From assembly GCF_000696385.1 (NCBI RefSeq), contig NZ_JJMN01000061.1, positions 1 through 64,000 on the forward strand: a DNA stretch of 64,000 nt, in the 5' to 3' direction. The DNA is from Vibrio metoecus (lineage in GTDB: Bacteria; Pseudomonadota; Gammaproteobacteria; Enterobacterales; Vibrionaceae). The notes beneath the pieces were generated by a model. That model was not told the origin of the DNA. It saw only the letters and a list, made by a program, of their open reading frames with translations, and did not search any database. Both the position numbers and the translations under genes were made by a program. Shown piece by piece: positions 9,425 through 19,585 of the stretch (position 1 is the first letter of the stretch; each line of letters starts with the position of its first letter).

Positions 9425-9548
9425 GATTGCCAAGGTTTAGGGCAATCTAGATTAGGAATGACTCAGCCGATCGCGATGAGTATTGCGATCAGAAAAAGGA
9501 GCGATAACCCCATCTTAGTGTGGTTATCAGATTGGAAGGCCATCTACT

Positions 9549-10856
9549 ATGAATGCAAATCTAAACAAAGCTTATCCTAACGTTAGCCTTGAGAACTTCT
9601 TCTCTACCCCACTGGCGGCGACCAACGATGCGGTATTTGCCGCCATTCAAGCTGAATACACTCGCCAAAATGAACAGATCGAACTGATTGCCTCTGAAAA
9701 CATCGTCTCTAAAGCAGTTATGCAGGCGCAAGGCACTTGCCTGACCAACAAATACGCCGAAGGTTATCCGGGCCGTCGTTACTACGGCGGTTGTGAACAT
9801 GTCGACAGCGTAGAGCAGATTGCTATCGAACGCGCCAAAATGCTTTTTCAGTGTCAATACGCAAACGTTCAACCACACTCAGGCGCTCAAGCCAATGGCG
9901 CTGTGATGCTTGCTCTGCTGCAACCGGGCGATACCATTATGGGTATGTCGCTGGATGCAGGCGGTCACCTCACCCATGGTGCGCGCCCAGCTCTTTCAGG
10001 TAAATGGTTCAATGCGGTGCAATACGGTGTGGATCGTCAAACTCTCGAGATTAACTACGATTCTGTTCGTGCACTGGCGTTAGAGCACAAACCCAAAATG
10101 ATCATCGCAGGCGGCAGTGCGATTCCTCGCACTATCGATTTTGCTCAATTTCGCGCGATTGCTGACGAAGTTGGCGCGCTGTTAATGGTCGATATGGCGC
10201 ACATTGCTGGATTGGTAGCAACTGGCGCACATCCAAGCCCGCTGCCGCATGCTCATGTCGTCACCACTACCACACACAAAACTCTACGTGGCCCGCGCGG
10301 CGGCATGAGTTTAACCAACCACGAAGAGATCAATAAAAAGATTAATTCTGCGGTGTTCCCCGGTTTACAAGGTGGTCCACTGATGCACGTGATCGCCGCT
10401 AAAGCAGTGGCATTTGGTGAAGCGCTCGGCCCTGAATTCCGCACTTATATTGATTCGGTGATCGATAACGCAAAAGTGCTGGCCGAAGTATTGCAAACTC
10501 GCGGATGTGACATTGTGACTGGCGGAACGGATACGCATCTCATGTTGGTCGATCTTAGGCCTAAAGGTTTGAAAGGCAACCAAGTTGAACAAGCCTTAGA
10601 GCGTGCAGGGATCACGTGTAACAAAAATGGCATCCCATTTGACGAAGAGAAGCCTATGATTACATCGGGCATTCGTTTAGGTACGCCTGCCGGAACCAGC
10701 CGAGGTTTCGGCCGTGAAGAATTCAAACTCATCGGTGAGTGGATTGGGGATGTTCTGGATGGTTTGGTGGCCAGCCCAGAAGGCAACCCAGAAGTTGAGC
10801 AACAAGTGCGTAAACAAGTGAAAGCACTATGCCAACGCTTCCCGCTCTATCAATAG
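9549..10856 (+). CDS. glyA: Serine hydroxymethyltransferase
   Basis: This PLP enzyme converts serine plus tetrahydrofolate to glycine plus 5,10-methylene-THF. At 435 residues it shows the family segments [27 protein letters not shown] and the PLP-lysine motif [14 protein letters not shown] (about K244). A GGAAGG ribosome site precedes the ATG. Bases 9425-9548 between the ERIC repeat and the start contain a small hairpin (ATCGCGATGAGTATTGCGAT) but no riboswitch I can name. Being first of glyA-gcvH-gcvP, it probably acts with the cleavage system rather than as the housekeeping copy. Confidence 0.97.
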   Translation: MNANLNKAYPNVSLENFFSTPLAATNDAVFAAIQAEYTRQNEQIELIASENIVSKAVMQAQGTCLTNKYAEGYPGRRYYGGCEHVDSVEQIAIERAKMLFQCQYANVQPHSGAQANGAVMLALLQPGDTIMGMSLDAGGHLTHGARPALSGKWFNAVQYGVDRQTLEINYDSVRALALEHKPKMIIAGGSAIPRTIDFAQFRAIADEVGALLMVDMAHIAGLVATGAHPSPLPHAHVVTTTTHKTLRGPRGGMSLTNHEEINKKINSAVFPGLQGGPLMHVIAAKAVAFGEALGPEFRTYIDSVIDNAKVLAEVLQTRGCDIVTGGTDTHLMLVDLRPKGLKGNQVEQALERAGITCNKNGIPFDEEKPMITSGIRLGTPAGTSRGFGREEFKLIGEWIGDVLDGLVASPEGNPEVEQQVRKQVKALCQRFPLYQ

Positions 10857-10892
10857 CTTTTTATCAGTACGATATTTTTTGGAGAATACGCA

Positions 10893-11273
10893 ATGGACAA
10901 GACACTGAAGTTCACAGAAAGCCATGAATGGGTTCGCGACAACGGTGACGGTACAGTAACCATCGGCATCTCTGAGCACGCCCAAGAAATGCTCGGTGAC
11001 GTAGTGTTTGTAGAGTTACCTGAAATCGATGCCGAAATTGATGCGGGTGACAGCTTTTCACTGGTTGAGTCGGTGAAAGCCGCTTCTGACATCTACGCCC
11101 CAGTGACTGGCGTGGTGATTGAAGTCAACGAAGAACTGCAAAACAGCCCAGAGCTGATTAATGAAGAGCCTTACGATGGCGGTTGGATCGTCAAAGTGAA
11201 AATGTCAGATCCGGATGAGTTGAAAGATCTGAAAGACGCCGAAGAGTATCTTGCTTCAATCGAAGAAGACTAA
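10893..11273 (+). CDS. gcvH: Glycine cleavage system H protein
   Basis: This 126-residue lipoyl carrier shuttles the aminomethyl group between GcvP, GcvT and the lipoamide dehydrogenase. The lipoylation lysine lies in [14 protein letters not shown], the standard motif. The start [14 protein letters not shown] has a GGAGAA ribosome site. It lies 36 bases after glyA and is followed by a hairpin that may reduce read-through into gcvP. Confidence 0.97.
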   Translation: MDKTLKFTESHEWVRDNGDGTVTIGISEHAQEMLGDVVFVELPEIDAEIDAGDSFSLVESVKAASDIYAPVTGVVIEVNEELQNSPELINEEPYDGGWIVKVKMSDPDELKDLKDAEEYLASIEED

Positions 11274-11291
11274 GCGCCACATGCATGAGAA

Positions 11292-11318
11292 AGCTGCCCT
11301 TCAGGGTCGGCTTTTTTT
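11292..11318 (+). terminator. Terminator or attenuator between gcvH and gcvP
   Basis: GCTGCCC TTCA GGGTCGGC forms a GC-rich stem with a one-base bulge and is followed directly by seven T (11312-11318). It lies 18 bases after the gcvH stop, so gcvP (start 11418) either has its own promoter in 11319-11417 or depends on partial read-through. Confidence 0.75.
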
Positions 11319-11417
11319 CAAAGTCACTCACCGCAAATGAGTGATGTTTGATCGCCAAGTGAGTGGTGATTCCACCAAGGTTGTTCGCATGCTCACATGG
11401 AAAGAAGGTAAAGGACA

Positions 11418-14282
11418 ATGACAGAATTACTTCACAGCCTAAGCACACAAAATGAGTTCGTTGCACGCCACAACGGGCCGGATAAACAAGAACAAGTCAC
11501 TATGCTTAATACGGTGAATGCGGAAAGTTTGGATGCGCTTATCGCCCAAACTGTTCCTGCACAAATCCGTTTAGAAGCACCAATGCAGCTCGCGCCCGCT
11601 CAAAGCGAAGCTGACATGCTAGCGACCATCCAATCGTTCGCAAAACTTAACCAGATTAAACGTACTTTCATCGGTCAGGGTTACTACAACACCTTCACGC
11701 CTAACGTCATTTTACGTAACGTGATGGAAAACCCGGGCTGGTATACGGCTTACACTCCTTATCAGCCAGAAATCTCGCAAGGCCGTCTTGAATCGCTGCT
11801 TAACTATCAGCAGATGGTGATGGATTTAACCGCGATGGAGATTGCGAATGCGTCACTACTGGATGAAGCGACAGCGGCGGCAGAAGCGATGGCACTGTGT
11901 CAACGCGCAGGCAAGAGCAAAAGTAACCTGTTCTTTGTTGCCGACGACGTACATCCACAAACCATTGAAGTGGTGAAAACCCGCGCCGCATTCCTTGGCT
12001 TTGAGGTGAAAGTCGATTCGATTGACAACATCACTCAACAAGAAGCCTTTGGTGCACTGCTACAATACCCGGGTACAACCGGTGAAGTGCGCGATCTAAC
12101 TGACATCATCACCAAAGCACAAACCAACAAAACCTTAGTCACCGTGGCGACCGATTTGCTTGCCAGTGTGCTGCTCAAACCTGCGGGTGAAATGGGCGCA
12201 GATGTGGTGATTGGTTCGGCACAGCGTTTTGGTGTACCTATGGGTTACGGCGGTCCACACGCGGCGTTCATGGCAACACGTGATGCGCACAAACGCACGA
12301 TGCCGGGACGTGTGATCGGCGTTTCGATCGATGCGAAAGGCAACCAAGCCTTGCGTATGGCAATGCAAACCCGTGAGCAGCACATTCGCCGCGAAAAAGC
12401 GACCTCAAACATCTGTACCGCGCAAGCGCTGCTGGCCAACATGGCCGCGTTTTATGCGGTGTACCATGGTCCACAAGGTCTACGTACCATTGCGCGCCGC
12501 ACTCACCACCTCACCGCGATTCTTGCAGCTGGCTTAACCAAAGCGGGTTACGAACTGGCGCATCAGCATTTCTTTGATACGCTGGCGATCAATACAGGTG
12601 CAAAAACCGATGCCCTGTACCAAGCTGCGCAACAAGCGGACATCAACCTACGTAAACTGCCTAATCAGCTTGGTGTGAGCTTTGATGAAACCACGACAGT
12701 GGCAGACGTTGAAGCGCTCTTTGCGATCTTTGGTATTAAAGAAGAAGTTCATGCGCTTTCAAACCGTATTGCTGACAATGAGCTCGCCGCGATTCCAGAA
12801 AGTTGCCGTCGTCAAAGCGCGTTTTTGACTCACCCTGTGTTTAACACACACCACAGTGAAACTCAGATGCTGCGTTATATGAAGCATCTGGAAAACAAAG
12901 ATTTCTCTCTGACTCACGGCATGATCCCGCTAGGCAGTTGCACCATGAAGCTCAACGCCACTGCGGAGATGATCCCTGTCACTTGGCCTGAATTTGGCGC
13001 ACTGCATCCGTTTGTACCAAAAGCACAAGCAGCGGGCTATGCGGCATTGGCTGAAGACCTGAAGCAAAAACTGTGTGAAATCACGGGGTACGATGCTTTC
13101 TCACTGCAACCCAACTCAGGCGCTTCCGGTGAGTATGCTGGTTTGATTGCGATTCAGCGTTATCACCAAAGCCGGGGTGAAGGCCACCGTGATGTTTGCC
13201 TGATTCCAAGCTCAGCACACGGCACCAACCCAGCTACTGCAGCAATGGTGTCGATGAAAGTCGTGGTGGTGAAATGCGATGAAAACGGCAACATTGATAT
13301 GGTTGACCTTGCCGACAAGATTGAAAAGCATAAAGAGAATCTCTCCAGCATCATGATCACCTACCCTTCAACGCACGGTGTGTATGAAGAGCAAGTACGT
13401 GAAGTGTGTGAAATGGTGCATGCGGCAGGGGGTCAAGTTTACCTTGATGGCGCGAACATGAACGCGCAAGTCGGCTTGACCTCGCCGGGCTTTATCGGCT
13501 CAGACGTATCACACCTGAACTTGCACAAAACCTTCTGTATTCCACACGGCGGCGGCGGCCCAGGGATGGGACCTATCGGTGTGAAATCGCACCTCGCGCC
13601 TTTCCTGCCAGGACACATTGAAGGTGGCGTAGAGGGCACTGATTTCGCGGTTTCCGCCGCTGATCTCGGCAGCGCATCCATTCTGCCGATCTCTTGGGCC
13701 TATATTGCGATGATGGGTGCAGAAGGTTTGGCTGAAGCCACCAAGCTCGCGATTTTGAATGCTAACTATGTGATGGAGCGTCTGCGTCCACACTACCCGG
13801 TCCTTTACCGCGGAGCCAATGGTCGTGTGGCGCACGAGTGCATCATCGATATCCGTCCTCTGAAAGAAGAGACCGGCATTAGCGAAGAAGATATTGCCAA
13901 ACGCCTGATGGACTACGGCTTCCACGCGCCAACTATGTCATTCCCAGTCGCGGGCACCTTAATGGTTGAGCCCACGGAATCGGAAGATTTGGCGGAGCTG
14001 GATCGCTTCTGTGATGCATTGATTGCGATTCGTGGCGAGATCGACAAGGTGAAAAATGGCGAATGGCCGCTTGAAAGTAACCCTCTAGTGCATGCGCCGC
14101 ATACCCAAGCGGATCTGCGCGAAGAGAAGTGGGATCGTCCATACTCACGTGAAATCGCCTGCTTCCCATCGGCGCACACCAAAGCCAGCAAATACTGGCC
14201 AACGGTGAACCGTGTCGATAACGTGTACGGCGATCGTAACCTCGTCTGTTCATGCCCAAGCATTGACAGTTATCAGGACTAA
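11418..14282 (+). CDS. gcvP: Glycine dehydrogenase (decarboxylating), P protein
   Basis: GcvP is the PLP-dependent glycine decarboxylase of the cleavage system and passes the aminomethyl group to GcvH. The protein is full length at 954 residues. The N-terminal half starts at [13 protein letters not shown] and includes [16 protein letters not shown]. The C-terminal half has [13 protein letters not shown] and the PLP-lysine region [20 protein letters not shown]. The start has an AAAGGA ribosome site. No frame damage is seen. Confidence 0.98.
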   Translation: MTELLHSLSTQNEFVARHNGPDKQEQVTMLNTVNAESLDALIAQTVPAQIRLEAPMQLAPAQSEADMLATIQSFAKLNQIKRTFIGQGYYNTFTPNVILRNVMENPGWYTAYTPYQPEISQGRLESLLNYQQMVMDLTAMEIANASLLDEATAAAEAMALCQRAGKSKSNLFFVADDVHPQTIEVVKTRAAFLGFEVKVDSIDNITQQEAFGALLQYPGTTGEVRDLTDIITKAQTNKTLVTVATDLLASVLLKPAGEMGADVVIGSAQRFGVPMGYGGPHAAFMATRDAHKRTMPGRVIGVSIDAKGNQALRMAMQTREQHIRREKATSNICTAQALLANMAAFYAVYHGPQGLRTIARRTHHLTAILAAGLTKAGYELAHQHFFDTLAINTGAKTDALYQAAQQADINLRKLPNQLGVSFDETTTVADVEALFAIFGIKEEVHALSNRIADNELAAIPESCRRQSAFLTHPVFNTHHSETQMLRYMKHLENKDFSLTHGMIPLGSCTMKLNATAEMIPVTWPEFGALHPFVPKAQAAGYAALAEDLKQKLCEITGYDAFSLQPNSGASGEYAGLIAIQRYHQSRGEGHRDVCLIPSSAHGTNPATAAMVSMKVVVVKCDENGNIDMVDLADKIEKHKENLSSIMITYPSTHGVYEEQVREVCEMVHAAGGQVYLDGANMNAQVGLTSPGFIGSDVSHLNLHKTFCIPHGGGGPGMGPIGVKSHLAPFLPGHIEGGVEGTDFAVSAADLGSASILPISWAYIAMMGAEGLAEATKLAILNANYVMERLRPHYPVLYRGANGRVAHECIIDIRPLKEETGISEEDIAKRLMDYGFHAPTMSFPVAGTLMVEPTESEDLAELDRFCDALIAIRGEIDKVKNGEWPLESNPLVHAPHTQADLREEKWDRPYSREIACFPSAHTKASKYWPTVNRVDNVYGDRNLVCSCPSIDSYQD

Positions 14283-14312
14283 TCGGTCATCCGGATGACC
14301 ATTCGTATAACA

Positions 14313-14339
14313 AAGGCGAGACAGAGTGCTCGCCTTTTT
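14313..14339 (+). terminator. gcvP terminator
   Basis: AAGGCGAG (14313-14320) pairs with CTCGCCTT (14329-14336) across an 8-base loop, and the stem runs into a T-tract. It is a standard rho-independent terminator 30 bases after the gcvP stop. Confidence 0.9.
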
Positions 14340-14517
14340 CATAGCTTTTTTCGGGACGTCATCAAATCGCAGCAAAACAGACATCTTCTCGTCAAATCAC
14401 AAAGTTAACGTTGACAGGCGGCAGTAAAGGATGACCAGCCATACGGCTTATCATCGCTGTTGTGAGACTTTTCTCGTCCCAATTTAACTTCTGTGAATTT
14501 AATTTCTGCGAAGATTT

Positions 14518-14543
14518 TGGCGTCCTATTGGACGCCATTTTTT
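14518..14543 (+). terminator. Plus-strand terminator without an annotated gene before it
   Basis: TGGCGTCC (14518-14525), loop TATT, GGACGCCA (14530-14537), then six T: a strong terminator pointing right. The previous plus-strand gene gcvP already has a terminator at 14313-14339. The stretch 14340-14517 has no ORF, so this may end a small RNA or act as a backup. The convergent carbonic anhydrase gene gets no T-run from it on the minus strand. Confidence 0.8.
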
Positions 14544-14562
14544 ATGCCTGCTAAGCCTTGTA

Positions 14563-15282
14563 TTAGTCGGCTTGCAAGACAAGACGAGCATTATGCGGTT
14601 GTACGGGTCGATTATTATGTCCCATCACGGCACTAAGATGCTGCTCTTGTTGATTCGACAAATGTGCTGGCTCTTTTAACACAATCCAACGCACCCCTTC
14701 GCTACAAGGTGGCGTTGTCAGTGAACCATTGAAGCGATAGTAGTGCTTCGATTCTGGGATCCAATCAGCCAAAGGGATCCCTTGCGTGAGCTGAGCCGAA
14801 TTCCCTTTGGTCGGCATATCCGCCGTGAGAGCCTTAAGCAGCGGATTCTCCGAACCCACTTGGTACATCACCGCAACAACCGCCAGATTGCCTTGCTCAT
14901 CGGCATGAACAAAATGCGCTTCCAGTGGGAATTGTTTTCCTTTTAGCAAATTTTCAGAAGGGGTATGAAAGTGAAACTGCTTAAGCTGGAACGTTTTACC
15001 ATCCACTTGCAATACATTATTACCACTCACTTCAGCTTGTAGGGTATGCCCGTTGTTCATCAACCCAACCACTTTTCCTTGGTAATCGAGCGAGAACGGC
15101 TGCAATCTTGCCTCAACACCTTCTGTTACATCAATCGGGCTTTGATTTTTCCCCTCCGCGCATAACGGTGCTATTTTTCCCCAGTGATCCGGTGCATGCT
15201 CTCCTTCATATCCCCATTCAGAGGCTTGCACTCCAAACCCAATACAAGCCGTTACCGCTAACGCCCAAGTCGTTTTTTTCAT
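14563..15282 (-). CDS. Alpha-class carbonic anhydrase, periplasmic
   Basis: This zinc enzyme interconverts CO2 and bicarbonate and is probably exported: residues 1-20 form a signal peptide (MKKTTWALAVTACIGFGVQA). The 239-residue protein has the alpha-class motifs KNQSPIDV, the zinc ligands H104 and H106 (QFHFHTPSEN) and H123 (EAHFVH). C41 and C193 (LTTPPCSEGV) can form the conserved disulfide. It resembles the characterised V. cholerae VchCA as I remember it. It is a single gene; upstream bases 15283-15499 hold its promoter but nothing else I recognise. Confidence 0.95.
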   Translation of the reverse strand: MKKTTWALAVTACIGFGVQASEWGYEGEHAPDHWGKIAPLCAEGKNQSPIDVTEGVEARLQPFSLDYQGKVVGLMNNGHTLQAEVSGNNVLQVDGKTFQLKQFHFHTPSENLLKGKQFPLEAHFVHADEQGNLAVVAVMYQVGSENPLLKALTADMPTKGNSAQLTQGIPLADWIPESKHYYRFNGSLTTPPCSEGVRWIVLKEPAHLSNQQEQHLSAVMGHNNRPVQPHNARLVLQAD

Positions 15283-15499
15283 AGTTCCTCGCTATCTTAA
15301 TGAAGTGATTCATAATTTCTGTCTGGCATCATAAAGACTCTTACCTCTAGACCAAACTCGATCCGCTACCAAAGATCCGACTCTGGAAGCCTGTTCACTA
15401 GAAGATGAAATTCGTTATCGCGGGTGTAAGGATTCGCTGGCACTCATGCAAAAAGGCTTTACAATGTTGCACCCTGTTGACTAAGAAAAGAGTAACTCC

Positions 15500-15936
15500 A
15501 TGGAGCGTGACTACACCTATCAATGCATTCGTGCGATGCACAAAGAAGAGCTGACTGAATTCAGTTTACGCATTTTTACATCCGCTTGATCAGTGAAGAC
15601 ATTTTGCGTGAGTTGTATCACTTTGATGACGAAGAATTTGAAGGCGAAGAAAAAGCCCATATGGCTCATATTGATGCGATGGTAAAAATGCATGCGATTG
15701 CCCTTGGTGATCTTCCTGCTCTATTTGAAGGGACAGATCAAGCCATGCAAAATACTCAGCGCATGACTCGCTTACTGATGTGGCATTTCTATGCGATCGC
15801 TTTCCATCTAGAACAAACTGTTGATCTAGAAACCCATTGTGCCGAAGTTGAAAAGCTGATTGCCACACAACCTGAAAACGCGCTAGCGTGGTCAACGCAA
15901 TTGACAGAACTGCTGTACCGTTACGCTGAGCGATAA
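15500..15936 (+). CDS. Conserved small hypothetical protein (frameshifted)
   Basis: This acidic protein of about 145 residues has no recognised domain. An open frame from ATG 15500 (MERDYTYQCIRAMHKEEL) stops after 29 codons. The remaining frame from about 15575 reads LISEDILRELYHFDDEEFEG to AWSTQLTELLYRYAER. One missing T near 15572 (CGCATTTTTAC where CGCTATTTTTAC is expected) joins them as RYFYIRLISEDIL. The gene is thus read as one, not as the 116-residue fragment that starts at an internal ATG (15586). It is probably cytoplasmic, of unknown function. Confidence 0.65.
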
Positions 15937-15960
15937 ACGAATTGCAGTGAACATACCACG

Positions 15961-15993
15961 TGAAATTGCAGCGCTTGATTGGCTGCAATTTCA
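15961..15993. terminator. Hairpin between convergent genes
   Basis: TGAAATTGCAGC (15961-15972) and GCTGCAATTTCA (15982-15993) form a perfect 12-bp stem with a 9-base loop. There is no T-run. It lies between the plus-strand hypothetical and the minus-strand HTH gene. Its arm resembles the end of the ERIC repeat at 9296-9424 (TTGAAATTGCAGC), so it may be an ERIC remnant used as a terminator. Confidence 0.5.
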
Positions 15994-16043
15994 GGTTCTG
16001 GGATAGAAAATCTTAATTGAGGAGCAGCGAGAAACAAAGGCGA

Positions 16044-16391
16044 CTATTTAGCGAGGTGAGTATATTCGATAATGACTTGGTTACCCTCGACATAAACCCG
16101 TTTGATATCCCCATCCACTGTCACTCGGTTTTGTAGATGCACTAATTTTTCACCCGCCCGCGCTTTGCGTTTTAAGGTTGGTAGCACGTTGTGTGGCTCA
16201 ACATGCAAATGCTGACAAAAACGGCTCACAAAAGACATGGAGAGCGGCGCATCGCCTCTCAGCAGATCTGAAAACTCAACCTGACTTACACCAAGACGTT
16301 TGGTCATCTCCATCTGGGTCATATGCATTTTGGCTTTTTTTGTCATCCAAACATCGTACAGTGCATTACGGTCTTCTTGGTTCAGTTCCAT
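16044..16391 (-). CDS. Small HTH (XRE-like) DNA-binding protein
   Basis: This 115-residue protein has a lambda-repressor-like helix-turn-helix at about 15-60 (MTQMEMTKRLGVSQVEFSDLL). A C-terminal part, RVTVDGDIKRVYVEGNQVII, looks like short beta strands. The start at 16391 (MELNQEDRNALYD) is chosen over the upstream 16457 because a strong GAGGAGG ribosome site precedes it. Target and role are unknown; it stands alone between convergent and co-directional genes. Confidence 0.75.
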   Translation of the reverse strand: MELNQEDRNALYDVWMTKKAKMHMTQMEMTKRLGVSQVEFSDLLRGDAPLSMSFVSRFCQHLHVEPHNVLPTLKRKARAGEKLVHLQNRVTVDGDIKRVYVEGNQVIIEYTHLAK

Positions 16392-16558
16392 TTCAGCCTC
16401 CTCATCGTGGTTGTGAATGGCAAGCAGAATGCCAGAATTTTCTGTGGCGCGTGTCAAACTGATGTGAGTTTGCGATGTATGTTGATCGTCAGACTACAAA
16501 CTGAGATCAAACTCCCAGTTTGTAGTGAGATAATTATCGATAGACTAAACTCATCGGC

Positions 16559-17731
16559 CTAAAACCAACCTGCAAAAAGCAACTTGAACCAATCAGATAA
16601 ACGTTTAAAGAAGCCTCCTTGCTCAACAGATTCTTGCGCCACCAACTGGGCCTCCCCAACTTTCTCATCGTCAATGTAGTAGAGAATGGAGCCAACCAGA
16701 TCGCCTTTGTTAATCGGTGCTTTCTAAATGTTTTGTCTAAGCTCAATCACCGCATTGAGCTTTTTCACATCATTTCGAGGCAGAGTCAGGTACACCGTTT
16801 CTTTGCTGCCTAACGCCACCTCATTTTTGTTTCCGTACCAAATTCGCTGACTTTGAACCACGCTATCCTTTTGATGAGGGCTCACTGTCTCAAAGAATCG
16901 AAAGCCATAGCTGAGTAGTTGCTTGCTTTCTGCCTCACGAATTTTAACGCTTTTAGCTCCCATAACGACGGAAATTAAGCGCATTTCCCCGTTGGTTGCT
17001 GAACTGGCCAAACTGTAACCCGCACCACTGGTATAACCGGTTTTCATACCATCCACATTCATACTGCCATCACGCAATAGGCCATTACGGTTATATTGCG
17101 TGATACCGTTATAGGTGAATGACGGTTCACTATAGAGGGCATAGATTTCCGGTAAATCACGAATAATCGCTTGTCCGAGCAGGGCTATATCGTAGGGTGT
17201 GCTATACAAATTCGGGGTATCCAGCCCATGTGGATTCGCAAATGAGCTATTGTTCATCCCCAGTTGCTGCGCCCATGAGTTCATTAAACTCACAAATGCC
17301 CCTTCAGAGCCCGCGACATGTTCAGCAATCGCCACGCTCGCATCATTACCCGACTGCACGATTAATCCACGGTAAAGATCCATCAAGTTGACGTAAGTGC
17401 CTACTTCAATGAACATCTTTGATGAGTCTGGGAATTTTTTTGCCCAGGCATTGTTGCTGATCCGCACTTGGTCATCCGCGTGAATATTGCCACGCTTCAT
17501 CTCTTGTCCGGCGACATACGAAGTCATTAATTTGGTTAAACTGGCCGGATTGAGTTTTTGATGGGCATTGTGTTCGACCAGAATTTTTCCAGTGTGAAAA
17601 TCAATTAAAACATATCCATTTGCAGCCAACTGTGGTGGCTCAGGAATCACCGTCAGGGCCGAAAAACCTAACGTTGGCACAAACGCCATACAAGCAATGG
17701 AAAATCTAACGAGAAACTTGGTGCTGGTCAT
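16559..17731 (-). CDS. D-alanyl-D-alanine carboxypeptidase, PBP5/DacA type (in-frame stop)
   Basis: This low-molecular-weight penicillin-binding protein trims the terminal D-Ala of peptidoglycan stem peptides at the inner membrane. It shows a signal peptide (1-24), SxxK at S64-K67 (ASLTKLMT), SGN at 127-129 and KTG at 230-232. The frame hits TAG at 16724-16726 after LRQNI. Reading through in the same frame gives KAPINKGDLVGSILYYIDDE and a C-terminal amphipathic anchor (FKRLSDWFKLLFAGWF) ending at 16559. The start at 17731 has a G-rich ribosome site. As written, the product lacks its membrane anchor and could be soluble in the periplasm. It may be an extra copy beside the main DacA. Confidence 0.85.
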
Positions 17732-17896
17732 AATGTGTCCCCCCAATAAATACCAAGCCCGCAGTATAACTAACTGCGACACTAGCACAGCTTCTCTTTA
17801 CCAACTCTTACAGTTGTTCTTCAGGTACTTACATTGTGTTACATATCCGCCGCAATTGGCGATATTTACACGCAGTCAATCCCGTACTCGGTTGAT

Positions 17897-19570
17897 TCAC
17901 CGGCGGCTAATGTCGTTCATAAAGGCATCGAGGTGAGTGCGCGTGGTATGCGGATTCATCAGCACCACTTTTTCACCCGGTAAATGCAAACACCGACCAT
18001 CACGATCATAATGCGTGCGGGTTAATGACTCTACCCAGTTGCTGTTGAGTGATTTTCCCTTACGTTCTAAAAAATGATGCCGATGATACAAGGTGTGTGT
18101 AACTAATTTTTCAACATAATCGGGATGCTGACTGAGATCCATCTCTAAAACAAACGCTTCGCGCGCTGATTTAACATTCGGTGGGTAAAGGCGAAAAGCA
18201 ACACTTGGGCCATGGTTTTGCTCGGCAATCAATTTACAGTGAGGAAGCGTTGCAAGTTGTGCGCGTAAATAACTCGCGTTTTGTAAACCGTGCGCCAAAA
18301 TCACTTGATAGCCTTCAATACCCATCATCTGTAATGCGGAATACGCAGCAAAAACCCCCACCGCACTACGTGAGCATTCAATCGTTGCCTGCAAATGCGT
18401 TTCTTGCTGCCTTGTGCTTTCAAAATACGAAAAATAACTCGGGTCTGATTTCAACGACTGCATGTCATGGCTATTTTTTACCATCACCAAGCTGGAGGTA
18501 TAAGGGACATAACCCCATTTTTGGAAATCGACGGTAAAGGAGTCAGCCCATTGCAACGCACGAATTTTAGGTAACCATTCGGTTAACGCTGCCAATGTTG
18601 CGGGATTAATTGCTAAAGGGTTACGTTGCACATCATAACTGATGAAAAAAAGCAGGGGCCACCCCACTGCCGCATCGACATGGATATGGGGGCGACGTGA
18701 CACGGCATACTGATGACAAAGAGATTCACGCAAGTCATACACAGCTTTGACATCATCTAACGCGAAAGTATCGGTGGTACCAAATGTGAGCATAATTGTT
18801 GGAACCAATTGTTGTTGCTCAAAGCACTGACTCAGTTGCCGATGGAGATCGTTCAGATCCATTTCATTATTGTCCGTCACACGAACCCGGATCACTTGCG
18901 ACTGAACATCCACTCCTAACAAAGCCAAGTTGGTCATATTGGAGTAATGCCCCGCCTCAGAATTAAGCATCTTGAACGCGCGTGTCGCGATCCCTTTCGA
19001 GATGGTCTCTGGTATGACTTTGCGTAGCCCCAAAAGATAGCCGTACAAATTACAAAAGGTGCCGCCTTGCGTAAAAATACCCGTGGCTTGCTCCGTTGAA
19101 TACCCCACCAACGAGGCAATTTGCCGCACCACTAGTTTTTCTAGCTCAGCCGCCATCCCCGCATATTCGCCATACACTAAGTTGGGGTTAGCAATCATTG
19201 CCAGTAATCCACCGTGAATAGCAGGATCGCAGGGCGTTGAAATCACATTCTCAACCGATCTTGGATCATCCCAGTTCTTCGAATGCTGCGCTGCATACAG
19301 GGCAACGTCATCAAAGGGTTTCCCTTGATAGCGTGAAAAACGTGGCACTTCATCCCGCGTAGTGAGCAATTTTAATAAGTGATGGTTAACCGCTGGCGTT
19401 TCTCGACGTGAATGCAACAGGGGCTGGATCTCTAATGAACGATATAACGGCCATAGCTCAGGATCACGTGAGAAAAACTTCGCTTTGACTGCACAATAAT
19501 GCTGTTCAAAACGAGGATGAAGCTGGTTGGCTTGCAAAGCCAACCAGCGATCTGATAACGCATGACTCAT
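17897..19570 (-). CDS. PLP-dependent group II decarboxylase
   Basis: This 557-residue enzyme belongs to the glutamate/aromatic amino acid decarboxylase group (fold type I). It shows TQGGTFCNLYGYLLGLRK and the PLP-lysine motif DFQKWGYVPYTSS (K351), with IHVDAAVGWPLLF as the aspartate segment that contacts PLP. The substrate is not clear; glutamate or a related acidic amino acid is the usual guess for the group. It starts 15 bases after the chemoreceptor gene ends, so the two are probably cotranscribed. Confidence 0.85.
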   Translation of the reverse strand: MSHALSDRWLALQANQLHPRFEQHYCAVKAKFFSRDPELWPLYRSLEIQPLLHSRRETPAVNHHLLKLLTTRDEVPRFSRYQGKPFDDVALYAAQHSKNWDDPRSVENVISTPCDPAIHGGLLAMIANPNLVYGEYAGMAAELEKLVVRQIASLVGYSTEQATGIFTQGGTFCNLYGYLLGLRKVIPETISKGIATRAFKMLNSEAGHYSNMTNLALLGVDVQSQVIRVRVTDNNEMDLNDLHRQLSQCFEQQQLVPTIMLTFGTTDTFALDDVKAVYDLRESLCHQYAVSRRPHIHVDAAVGWPLLFFISYDVQRNPLAINPATLAALTEWLPKIRALQWADSFTVDFQKWGYVPYTSSLVMVKNSHDMQSLKSDPSYFSYFESTRQQETHLQATIECSRSAVGVFAAYSALQMMGIEGYQVILAHGLQNASYLRAQLATLPHCKLIAEQNHGPSVAFRLYPPNVKSAREAFVLEMDLSQHPDYVEKLVTHTLYHRHHFLERKGKSLNSNWVESLTRTHYDRDGRCLHLPGEKVVLMNPHTTRTHLDAFMNDISRR

Positions 19571-19585
19571 GATAAAACACCCTAA

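Noticed and set aside
9216..9425. 69-codon ORF in the glyA upstream region
   Set aside because: It is the ERIC repeat read as protein.
8166..9548. Glycine riboswitch near gcvT or glyA
   Set aside because: I looked for the aptamer core on both strands and could not recognise it; a covariance search would be decisive.
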